A stretch of 62,654 bases of DNA, taken from Bacteroides caecigallinarum (lineage in GTDB: Bacteria > Bacteroidota > Bacteroidia > Bacteroidales > Bacteroidaceae). Under the pieces are notes generated by a model. It made no database searches and was not told the DNA's origin. It worked only from the letters and a program-made list of their open reading frames with translations. Shown here in pieces: positions 7,665 through 15,660 of this stretch (position 1 is its first letter; every line of letters begins with the position of its first letter). Location: contig NZ_JADYTJ010000014.1 in NCBI RefSeq assembly GCF_021531075.1, positions 1-62,654 on the forward strand. Direction: 5' to 3'. Position numbers and translations under genes: made by a program.

Positions 7665-9173
7665 TCAGTTACACGATTTTATGTCTATGCCGAGAATCTT
7701 TTGAATCTCAGAAAGCGTTTTGTCTATTTCATGCTCAAGTGCGGCACGTTTCTCAAAATACTGTTTGAGAAGTTCTGCCGGAGGCAAAATTTCCTCTTCT
7801 TCTTTTGGAAACTTACATTGGTCAAAATTGCAATCCAAGTCAAGCAACTGTTGAGCGGTAAATACACGACTTTTTTCTCCAACTTCATCACCGACAATTT
7901 CTTTTCTGTCATTCCACCATTCCTGAATAGGTAGAGTATGCTCCACTTTCATAGGTTTGGTTTTAGAAAAGTGTTTGTACCCTTCAGGCATATCAAGACG
8001 ATAGAACCAAGTTTCTTTAGTTTTAAAACCTTCTGCACTACCCTCTGCTTCTTCATTGTTAAAGAAAAGAATGTTGGTAGCAATTGATGTGTAAGGAGAG
8101 AATATAGACCCTGGTAAACGAATAATCGTATGCAAATTAAAATTACGCAAAAGATTCTCTTTAAGTGCAAGTTTTGCTCCGTCAGTACCAAACAAAAAGC
8201 CGTCAGGAATAATCACACCACACCGACCACCAGCCTTAAGACGGTACATGATTAGCGCAATAAATAAATCAGCCGTTTCACTTGAACGGTAACGTAATGG
8301 AAAATTGCTCTTTACACTATCTTCCGTACTGCCTCCATACGGTGGATTCATACCAATAACATCTACTTTATCTGATTCTTTGAAGTCTGCGACATTAGTT
8401 CCAAGTGAGTCACAGTTTGTTATGTTAGGAGCTTCAATATCATGAAGTAATAAATTGGTTATACTCAACAGATAAGGTAACGGTTTCCATTCCTGACCAA
8501 CAACGGCATTTTGTAACTTTTCGCCATCTTCAGCAGAACGTACACTCTTTGCCATATAATTTAAGGCAGAAGTAAGGAATCCACCTGTTCCACTGGTAAA
8601 ATCTCCAAAAGTTTCACCCAATTTAGGATCAAGCATCATTACAATAAAATCTGTCAATGCACGGGGAGTATAGAACTCACCTGCGTTTCCGGCAGATTGT
8701 AGGTCTTTTAATATACCCTCATAAATATCTCCAAATGTGTGACGGTCTTCTGCATCATCAAATTCAATTTCATTTACTATATTAATGACCTGACGCAAAA
8801 GTGTTCCATTCTTCATATACTGGTTCAAGTCTGCGAATGTTTCCTGAACAATACTTTTTGCTCGCGGAGTATTAGCATCAACAGGAAGATTCTTCAATGC
8901 CGGAAACAACTTTTCATTGACAAATGAAAGAAGAGCATCTCCAGTCAATGCTTCACCGTCTTTCTCATCAATAGCCCAGTTTCGCCAACGTAAATATTCT
9001 GGAATGATAGACTTATAATTAGCATCTTTATATTCCCATGTTTCTTCTTGAGTGTCATAAACTTTCAAGAAAAACATCCAAGTCATTTGTTCTATTCTTT
9101 GTGCGTCACCATTAATACCTGCATCTTGGCGCATTATATTCTGGATTCGCTTAATTATATTATTTACTGCCAT
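7665..9173 (-). CDS. hsdM: Type I restriction-modification DNA methyltransferase subunit
   Basis: HsdM, 502 residues, transfers a methyl group to adenine N6 at the site chosen by HsdS. The N-terminal helical HsdM domain covers about 1-130. The catalytic domain shows EFYTPR (166-171), motif I DFTSGTGGFL (191-200; the usual form is DPxxGTGGFL) and motif IV NPPY (276-279). The C-terminal helices bind HsdS. The gene starts 2 nt after the hsdR stop. The length is normal for the family. Confidence 0.95.
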   Translation of the reverse strand: MAVNNIIKRIQNIMRQDAGINGDAQRIEQMTWMFFLKVYDTQEETWEYKDANYKSIIPEYLRWRNWAIDEKDGEALTGDALLSFVNEKLFPALKNLPVDANTPRAKSIVQETFADLNQYMKNGTLLRQVINIVNEIEFDDAEDRHTFGDIYEGILKDLQSAGNAGEFYTPRALTDFIVMMLDPKLGETFGDFTSGTGGFLTSALNYMAKSVRSAEDGEKLQNAVVGQEWKPLPYLLSITNLLLHDIEAPNITNCDSLGTNVADFKESDKVDVIGMNPPYGGSTEDSVKSNFPLRYRSSETADLFIALIMYRLKAGGRCGVIIPDGFLFGTDGAKLALKENLLRNFNLHTIIRLPGSIFSPYTSIATNILFFNNEEAEGSAEGFKTKETWFYRLDMPEGYKHFSKTKPMKVEHTLPIQEWWNDRKEIVGDEVGEKSRVFTAQQLLDLDCNFDQCKFPKEEEEILPPAELLKQYFEKRAALEHEIDKTLSEIQKILGIDIKSCN

Positions 9174-9175
9174 TT

Positions 9176-11491
9176 TTATGCTGATTTATATATTTGATAT
9201 TCAAGTTCTTTTACAGCTTGCTCAAATGCGAGTTTACCGCCAAATAATTTTACAATCTTTGTTGGTTTGCCAATACTGTTGAATGGTGGTATTTCCAATA
9301 TGTTTGCCTTTTCGAAATCGAGGATACCATTCTCCGCATATTTTTCAAGAAGAGCCTCCAATACTTCACGAGCCTTACCTTCATACTTTCCGAAGTAGTT
9401 ACGTTTCTTTACATTGTTGGCCCTCTCTTTTCTTGTCAATGGAGGTTGATCAAATGCAACATGACAAATTACATCGAATATATCCGCATCCTTTAATGCA
9501 GGATTTGCTTCGCGTACTGCGTCTATCAGAATGGCATATTCTTTTAACTCATCCATAATAGCTTGTTTACGTTCTGCCTCAGTCCAAGTCTGTATAAAAT
9601 CATCCAATGTCTGGTAATGACGTAATAATTGTTTTCTTGCAAACGATTGAACACTTTCTGTTCTCATAGTCTTTCCATCTTCACCCAAAACCGATACTAT
9701 CTCATGGGCAATACGAATATCTTTACCATTGATGAGGTATTTTTCGCTGGAGGCAGAAACTGGAGTTGGCACCGGATCAACGTGTGGATATGGTTTAGGC
9801 TTTTTTCCACCTCCTTTAGGAGGTTCAGGATCGCCGTCAAACGCCGGATCTTTAAATTTTGCAGTTGCATTACGGAAATCAAGAATCTCCAGATGCCATT
9901 TTCCTTTATCCTTTCTAAGTCGAGTTCCACGTCCTATGATTTGCTTAAACTCAGTCATAGAACCGATTTCTTTATCTATAACTATTAGGCCACAAGTTTT
10001 ACAGTCCACACCTGTTGAAAGAAGTTCAGATGTAGTTACAATGACAGGATAAGGTTCATCAACACTGATAAAGTTATCCAACTGCTTCTTACCCTCTTTA
10101 TCTTCACCTACAATACGAGTTACATAATAAGGTGATTTTTTACACAAATCACTATTCATATTGATAAGTAAAGTACGCATCTCTGCAGCCTCCTCTATAT
10201 CAGGGCAAAATACAATCGTTTTTGTCATACGACCAATATCATGCAACATCTGGGTAATTCTGTTTGCTACCACCTTACGCCTTAGCTTAATGGCAAGATC
10301 ACGACCTATATTTTGCCTTTGATATAACTTTTGCTCTATTTCCTTACCTAATAAATCTATTTCACCTTCTTCAGGAGTCCATCCTTGCAAGTCAACATTA
10401 ATGAAATCTGCAGTCACTCTATATGGAGCCAAAAAGCCATCATTAATACCCTGAAGAAGAGAGTATGTGTACACTGGTTCTCCGAAATAATCAAGATTAT
10501 TCGCACCTTCATCTGCTTTAGGAGTAGCAGTCATACCGATTTGTGTAGCTGTTTTAAAATATTCCAGAACTTTACGCCATGCCGAGTCATCCTTTGCGCT
10601 TCCCCTATGACATTCGTCAACTATAATCAAATCAAAGAAGTTGGGTTGAACTTCCAGAAACGGATCAGGTTTACCTTCTTTCCCTACCAGTTGATGATAT
10701 AATGCCATATACACCTCATACGAAGAATCAATCTTTTCTTCCCCATCGCCAACCGACGTTATTTTAGTCATAAACTTTTTGAATGGCTTAAAATCCTGAG
10801 CCATTGTTTGATCAATTAGAATATTACGGTCAGCAAGATAAAGAATTTTCTTCTTTGCTCCGCTTTTATGAAGTCGATGAATAATCTGAAATGCAGTAAA
10901 AGTTTTACCTGTGCCTGTAGCCATTACAACTAACACTCGTTGTTGTCCTTTTGCTATTGCTTCTACCGTACGGTCAACAGCTATACGCTGATAATACCTT
11001 GGTTCATGGCTATGGGCATCATAATAAAAAGGAGTTTCAATGATACTTAGTTCATCAGGAGTATAGTTTTTATATGCAAGGTAACGACTATAAAGCTCAT
11101 CCTCTGTCGGGAAATCCTCTAATTTTATTGCGGTTTCTTTACCTGTTATAAAGTCATGTTCCAAGAAAGCATCGCCATTACAGGAATATGCAAACTTCAA
11201 GTCTAAAATCATAGCATAATCCATAGCTTGTTGTATACCTCCTCCTACAGCATGTTTGTTATCTTTAGCCTCAATAACTGCTATAGGTTTTCCTTTGTGA
11301 TATAATAGATAATCAGCCTTTTTCCCTTCTGCCACAGAATGCTGATTACCTACAACAAGCACACGTCCATCAGTAAAATAGTATTCTTCACGCATATTTA
11401 CACTTACCATCCACCCTTTCTTTTGAAGAGCAGGAGTGATGTACATAGTGCGTATTTCTTGTTCCTTAAGTTCTTTTTTATTTACATTCAT
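9176..11491 (-). CDS. hsdR: Type I restriction enzyme subunit R
   Basis: HsdR, 771 residues, is the motor and nuclease of the complex. An N-terminal PD-(D/E)XK nuclease shows D60 and E74-A-K76 (AVIEAKDN). A superfamily 2 helicase core follows, with Walker A MATGTGKT (190-197), a DECH box (VDECHRGS) and motif III GMTATP. RecA-like domain 2 carries QIIGRGTRLR, and a C-terminal EcoEI-type helical domain ends the protein. It is shorter than EcoKI HsdR and fits the EcoEI/type IB size class. It is the first gene of the five-gene operon hsdR-hsdM-regulator-fic-hsdS. Confidence 0.95.
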   Translation of the reverse strand: MNVNKKELKEQEIRTMYITPALQKKGWMVSVNMREEYYFTDGRVLVVGNQHSVAEGKKADYLLYHKGKPIAVIEAKDNKHAVGGGIQQAMDYAMILDLKFAYSCNGDAFLEHDFITGKETAIKLEDFPTEDELYSRYLAYKNYTPDELSIIETPFYYDAHSHEPRYYQRIAVDRTVEAIAKGQQRVLVVMATGTGKTFTAFQIIHRLHKSGAKKKILYLADRNILIDQTMAQDFKPFKKFMTKITSVGDGEEKIDSSYEVYMALYHQLVGKEGKPDPFLEVQPNFFDLIIVDECHRGSAKDDSAWRKVLEYFKTATQIGMTATPKADEGANNLDYFGEPVYTYSLLQGINDGFLAPYRVTADFINVDLQGWTPEEGEIDLLGKEIEQKLYQRQNIGRDLAIKLRRKVVANRITQMLHDIGRMTKTIVFCPDIEEAAEMRTLLINMNSDLCKKSPYYVTRIVGEDKEGKKQLDNFISVDEPYPVIVTTSELLSTGVDCKTCGLIVIDKEIGSMTEFKQIIGRGTRLRKDKGKWHLEILDFRNATAKFKDPAFDGDPEPPKGGGKKPKPYPHVDPVPTPVSASSEKYLINGKDIRIAHEIVSVLGEDGKTMRTESVQSFARKQLLRHYQTLDDFIQTWTEAERKQAIMDELKEYAILIDAVREANPALKDADIFDVICHVAFDQPPLTRKERANNVKKRNYFGKYEGKAREVLEALLEKYAENGILDFEKANILEIPPFNSIGKPTKIVKLFGGKLAFEQAVKELEYQIYKSA

Positions 11492-11635
11492 GGCAATATG
11501 CGATTATGGTTTATAGCTACTCTTTAAATTTAAATAAAACAGTATTGCTACACACAGTTTTCCAGTATTCTGTTATTATACAAGGATTACTTTTTTTCAA
11601 TTATTATCCTTGGATAAAATATTTTAAATACAAAG

Positions 11636-11652
11636 CAAATTTATATAATTAT
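11636..11652 (-). promoter_or_regulatory. Candidate promoter of the type I restriction operon
   Basis: Minus-strand TAAATTTG (11636-11643) fits the Bacteroides -7 box, about 145 nt upstream of hsdR. The 17 nt here are identical to 34-50 at the other end of the island. No convincing -33 element was seen. Confidence 0.4.
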
Positions 11653-11760
11653 CGTTAGAATACAACTTCTGATAATAATAATTATTAGGAAGAATTGAAT
11701 AAATCATTCTTTAACGGCCGGCAACTTTATTAACAATATCAATAAATATGCCTATAAAAA

Positions 11761-11778
11761 GGATTTTACAAAAGATCC
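11761..11778 (-). terminator. Hairpin after the large nuclease-like gene
   Basis: GGAT and ATCC arms with a short AT-rich loop lie 20 nt after the stop. On the minus strand they are followed by TTTTT, consistent with a weak intrinsic terminator. Confidence 0.5.
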
Positions 11779-11797
11779 TCTTACTATATTAATCTAA

Positions 11798-13744
11798 CTA
11801 ATACCTTTCCCTCAAATACCTCACCAAATCCTCATATTTATCATCCTTAGCAATAGTTTCAACTATCAATTCAGGATTAACCAAACGATATACCGTTTTA
11901 TCCAGCAATTGGCCTTTCCAGGATTTTTCCATGTCATCATCTTTTTCCCCACTGAAACCGTTATCAAGCAGCTCTTTATTTTGAGATGGTACTACATGAA
12001 TGTGAACAAATTTATCAGCTTTTATCTTTTCTGATGATTTATTGTCGATTATTTGCTCTGCCCACAAAGTCTGGCGCATTAACTGATAGTATGGCTCCTG
12101 AAAATAAATAGAATTTCTATACGGAATGATACTATCGTCTAACCCCAATTCATTTTCTTTACAACAGTCTATACATGATTTCAAAAATCGGGATGTAGTA
12201 ATAAGATTGCTATAGCGTTTTAATCTTGTTATTCCCCTTGCCTCAGGTTGCATTGGCCTACCAGGGTCCGATTCTACAGATTTATCGTCCCTACTATACG
12301 ACTCTGTATACTTCCATTCTATCATTATCAGAAGTTTCTTACCATCCTCTAATAACGCAAGCATAGCGGCATCTATAGAGGTACAATACTTGCCTCTGCT
12401 GGAACATTTTTCACTCAAATGATCTGTTGAGGAAACCACTTCGAAAGATATATATTGCGGATTTGTATCGCATCCCAGACGAAGCATTTCTACTATGTCT
12501 TTTCTACCGGTTATTGATTTGGCAATTTCAAGGGTCATTAACTTATCTTCTCTTATCGCAAACAGATGATTAAGACATGCCACCTGCGACGAAAGGACAT
12601 GATTAGGAACACCATCCTGATCACCCCAAAATGCAATATGCTCTATCTTGAAATATTCTTTTACTTCGTTTCGGATGCCTTGATACAGGTTATAATCTTC
12701 TTTCCCTCCGGCTATACAAAATGAACGGCTACGTCCTTTATACCATCCTCCACCGGTAACGTCATCGGGAAATACATTATTATGCGAATCATTTAGAAGA
12801 ATTTCATGGTGTTTACGCTGTTTTTCCCGATAATCATTATAATCCGAAATATCATCCGTGTTTTTCTCAAATGTGAATGATACGTTTACTGTTCCGGAAA
12901 CAAATGCCATAGCTTCCGCCAGTTTTTCCTTATTTTCTGATATCAACGGATGGAGGCTATCAGTGAGGAATACTCCCTGTAGATGATGAATCTTTCCAAT
13001 GCTTTCCTTCAAACATCTCACACCTCTATAATCTTTGGTTTTCGATTCAAAGTGGAAATTACCGTTCAGTATATCCGACATCATATTGGTATAATACAGA
13101 AGCTCGGATATTATACCAACTTTAGTGTTTCCTTTAGCCTTCAGTTCATAGATTTTCATGGTATCGTTTTCTATTTCCCACATATCGAGGAATGACGTAA
13201 GAGTCAGTCTGTTTACTTCGGCTACTTTGCCCTTAAAAAGTCCGATGGGCAATTGCTGATTTATAGTCTTTCCTTTTTTCTTTTGAAGCTCAATATATAT
13301 ACGTTCAAGTCTGGCTTCTGTATTCTGCGCACCTTCTATGCCTACCGCCTCATTCTTCGGACATGTCAACACTGCTCCTTCCAGCGAAGAAACATTTGCC
13401 TCTATAGCTGCATCATCCGGTATTTCCCAGGCATAATTCTGATAACACTTATTCAGACGATAGCAAAATTGTTTCTCTTTTGGGGAGCTACCAATATGGA
13501 AGCCATCCTGGAATTTTATAATTACTTTTTTTACTGAATAATCATTATTCTCCAACACTGACTTTATGCATAGTATCCATCCCTCGAATGCTGATGAATC
13601 TTCCTGCATATTACCGGACACAGATTCAGATTTCAAAACAACTTGAAGTATATCATCGAAAAAATTGAAATCTATATTTGATGGCAAATTACTGCCAATT
13701 ATTTCTTTTATTTTCTCTTTATCCATAAGCCTGTGCTGGTTCAA
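11798..13744 (-). CDS. Large protein with two PD-(D/E)XK-like nuclease sites, putative restriction endonuclease
   Basis: This protein has 648 residues and two separate nuclease-like signatures. Near the middle, D187 is followed by E200-L-K202 (KIYELKAKG). In the C-terminal half, D458 is followed by E476-W-K478 (IMIEWKYTESYS). Both fit the acid-then-ExK pattern of PD-(D/E)XK enzymes. The C-terminal half (SSQVACLNHLF, IDAAMLALLEDG, IEWKYTESY) resembles the family known as PGN_0703 putative restriction endonucleases; I recall this from family knowledge and could not test it. A second ATG at 13726 is an alternative start. The gene lies 79 nt after the NYN-domain gene and may be cotranscribed with it. 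A role in defence is inferred from context. Confidence 0.65.
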   Translation of the reverse strand: MNQHRLMDKEKIKEIIGSNLPSNIDFNFFDDILQVVLKSESVSGNMQEDSSAFEGWILCIKSVLENNDYSVKKVIIKFQDGFHIGSSPKEKQFCYRLNKCYQNYAWEIPDDAAIEANVSSLEGAVLTCPKNEAVGIEGAQNTEARLERIYIELQKKKGKTINQQLPIGLFKGKVAEVNRLTLTSFLDMWEIENDTMKIYELKAKGNTKVGIISELLYYTNMMSDILNGNFHFESKTKDYRGVRCLKESIGKIHHLQGVFLTDSLHPLISENKEKLAEAMAFVSGTVNVSFTFEKNTDDISDYNDYREKQRKHHEILLNDSHNNVFPDDVTGGGWYKGRSRSFCIAGGKEDYNLYQGIRNEVKEYFKIEHIAFWGDQDGVPNHVLSSQVACLNHLFAIREDKLMTLEIAKSITGRKDIVEMLRLGCDTNPQYISFEVVSSTDHLSEKCSSRGKYCTSIDAAMLALLEDGKKLLIMIEWKYTESYSRDDKSVESDPGRPMQPEARGITRLKRYSNLITTSRFLKSCIDCCKENELGLDDSIIPYRNSIYFQEPYYQLMRQTLWAEQIIDNKSSEKIKADKFVHIHVVPSQNKELLDNGFSGEKDDDMEKSWKGQLLDKTVYRLVNPELIVETIAKDDKYEDLVRYLRERY

Positions 13745-13823
13745 TTATTATTCATTTACCCACGTATCTATACCTACGTGCTTACTTGAACACTTTTTAT
13801 AATCATAAGATTAGGTATCATGA

Positions 13824-14453
13824 CTATACAGTCCGACATAACGTTTTCAGCAGTTCCTTATCTCCTGAAATCAATTTGTCTATTTCTATATGGGTGCACG
13901 CTTCATCTTTCAGCAGTCTTGCGGTAGAGGTACTGTCATCATCCGACACATCCCATGTGAGGAGTACGGTGTGTATCTTCAGAGTCTTTAGTTTCTTTAC
14001 AAGCATTTCATGGTCGGCATCGCCGGTAATCAGAACCACGAAATCGAACTTTCTTATTGTGGCAAGCTCGTATGCTTCAAGGGCAAACCATACATCTACC
14101 CCTTTCTCTATTACAGTGATGTTACTGCCTCTCTGGACTTCCCTGAGATGCTTATAGTGGAATACCACATCGTTTTCGATAAGGGAATCTTCAAATTTTC
14201 TCTCACTGTAAAGGAGGTGTTTGCTGTTGGCATCATTCACCCTGTAGCGACCACGGAAATAATGACTCTCAGTGATATGACATTCCAAAGCACTGCAACG
14301 GCCTATCTTCGCTATTTCTCCTTTTATGAAGGTCATAAGGCTGGAGACATTAATGTTCATTGACATACTTTCCTCAAGTGCTTCGTTTATCTTGGCATAA
14401 TATCCGCCGTCTATAAATAAACCTATTGACTGGTATCTGTCTATCATAATCAA
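13824..14453 (-). CDS. NYN-domain (LabA/PIN-like) protein, probable RNase
   Basis: This 209-residue protein has the NYN fold of PIN-like nucleases. The first acidic residue is in GLFIDGGYY (residues 11-19), the KGVDVWFALEAYELA block lies near 116-130, and the DADHEM block (about 143-148) follows FVVLITG. These acidic residues bind the catalytic metal. Family members cut RNA or are thought to. The next gene downstream is the two-site nuclease-like protein, so the pair could be an accessory defence module. A start at the second M (14447) is equally possible. Confidence 0.8.
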   Translation of the reverse strand: MIMIDRYQSIGLFIDGGYYAKINEALEESMSMNINVSSLMTFIKGEIAKIGRCSALECHITESHYFRGRYRVNDANSKHLLYSERKFEDSLIENDVVFHYKHLREVQRGSNITVIEKGVDVWFALEAYELATIRKFDFVVLITGDADHEMLVKKLKTLKIHTVLLTWDVSDDDSTSTARLLKDEACTHIEIDKLISGDKELLKTLCRTV

Positions 14454-14777
14454 AAATTATATTACTGGTTATTTTATTTAAGCCACTTTATTGATTTGGT
14501 TTCCACAAAATTAAATGTTATTGTTTAATTATCAGCATAAATGGGAAATATTATTTCTCAGAATCCGTGTCCGTGCTCACTAGCCTATAAACAAGGTATT
14601 TAAATCAAGAAAAGGATTAACAGTGAGTGTCAGAAGTTGAATTGTTGTTCTACAATCAGACTAATTTATCTTTTTTCTGTTGAATATCTTTTTCTCTCTG
14701 CTTTTGCTTGGAATTGTATGGATTCGCTATGGGATGCACTGCGAATATTGTGAAAGAGTAAAAAAACAAATGAATTA

Positions 14778-14817
14778 GGGACATTGGGGACAACTCTCTT
14801 ATATGTACCTTTTTCTC
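14778..14817 (+). repeat. Imperfect inverted repeat, left arm of a MITE-like element
   Basis: GGGACATTGGGGACA followed by TATATGTACCTTTTTCTC matches the reverse complement of 15124-15165 at roughly 80% with one or two small gaps. The two arms bound about 390 bp with no transposase. Confidence 0.55.
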
Positions 14818-15123
14818 ACCGTAAAAGCTAAGGGGGAACATTGATAATCAAAGAGTTAAGAAAAAACAAAAAAAGGAGAGAGAGAAGTAATTGAGGGACA
14901 ATGTCCCCAATTTTCTGACTACATCTACCAGCATCATCCCGAGGAGATAGAAGTCCATTTGTGGTGACAAAAGACAAAGATAGCTGAGACCTCCGGATAT
15001 TCAGATTTAATAAAGAGGTAGAAAAATAAGTTTGTACCCAAATGTAGGAAAACACGCTTTTAGAGGCCATTTTATAAACCGTTTATTATCAAAGAATTAC
15101 AGCGATTTTAAAAAGCAAACACG

Positions 15124-15165
15124 AAGAAAAAAGGTACATATAGAGAAAGTGTCCCCAGTGTCCCC
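15124..15165 (-). repeat. Imperfect inverted repeat, right arm of a MITE-like element
   Basis: Inverted partner of 14778-14817. It reads GTGTCCCCAGTGTCCCC on the plus strand at 15149-15165, after GGTACATATAGAGAAA. Confidence 0.55.
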
Positions 15166-15201
15166 AAATTGAGGTTTTCATGCTCATGAAAACCTCAATT
15201 T
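15166..15201. repeat. Perfect palindrome with 17-bp arms
   Basis: Arms 15166-15182 and 15185-15201 are exact reverse complements around a 2-nt centre. There is no T-run on either side to suggest a classical terminator, and no nearby gene ends here. Confidence 0.75.
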
Positions 15202-15223
15202 TCATCCCCGAAAATTCCGAAAT

Positions 15224-15285
15224 AAAACGCGGGCAAGTTTGACCTGAAACTTGCCCGCGTTTCAGGTCAAACTTGCCCGCGTTTT
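15224..15285. repeat. Three-copy hairpin element with alternative pairings
   Basis: Arms 15224-15250 and 15259-15285 (27 nt each) are perfect reverse complements. An inner hairpin, 15229-15240 with 15247-15258, uses the same bases, because the unit AAACTTGCCCGC occurs three times, once inverted. The two folds exclude each other. On the plus strand a TTTTT run follows the long fold. Confidence 0.75.
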
Positions 15286-15581
15286 TCTGATGCAAATTTT
15301 CTGCATTTTTATTTGGAAAATATTACAACAAGATATATCTTTGCCTGCATCATGCGGTATTGGCTAAAAAACATACCGCCAGATCTATTCATTTCATAAA
15401 CAATAAAACAATGTCGAAGATGCAAAACAGCAGGTTTATGGATTAAAAAAACAAAATCATTCATTAAACTAAAAATCCGCTACTGTGGCTGCAAAAAAAT
15501 GATGCGGCGGGGATTGCTGTGCTCTTTGACTTACGGGTTCATACCCTGATCTTCGACGGGGAAGAGAGGGTTCTTTTTTTA

Positions 15582-15616
15582 AGTTGACAAGGCTTCACAC
15601 TCTTACCTTGTCAACT
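15582..15616 (+). promoter_or_regulatory. Hairpin in the leader of the AAA+ ATPase gene
   Basis: Arms AGTTGACAAGG (15582-15592) and CCTTGTCAACT (15606-15616) pair perfectly with a 13-nt loop, about 45 nt before the start codon. No T-run follows, so an mRNA leader structure or protein site is more likely than a terminator. Confidence 0.4.
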
Positions 15617-15660
15617 CGTCAACTAACCAACTAGTAACTAACTCAAAAATCACATTGTTT

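Larger units (their letters stand above)
11492..11797. other. Intergenic region between hsdR and the large nuclease-like gene
   Basis: This 306-bp AT-rich stretch holds a probable hsdR operon promoter (11636-11643) and the terminator of the gene to its right (11761-11778). No coding signal was seen. Confidence 0.6.
14454..15660. other. Repeat-rich gene-free region
   Basis: About 1.2 kb without a credible gene. It contains MITE-like inverted arms (14778-14817 and 15124-15165), a further GGGACAATGTCCCC dyad near 14895-14908, a 17-bp-arm palindrome (15166-15201), a three-copy hairpin element (15224-15285) and a hairpin at 15582-15616 before the AAA+ gene. Short minus-strand frames here (61-80 codons) lack recognisable domains and follow the repeats, so I treat them as chance. 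Confidence 0.7.

Noticed and set aside
15224-15285. Repeated AAACTTGCCCGC units as a CRISPR array
   Set aside because: Only three copies, one inverted, with spacers of 6 to 10 nt and no cas gene in the window.
14656-15295. Short minus-strand open frames of 61 to 80 codons in the repeat-rich region
   Set aside because: They run through the inverted repeats, show no domain, promoter or ribosome binding site, and read as low-complexity translations of repeats (for example the GHWGHF stretch from GTCCCC units).
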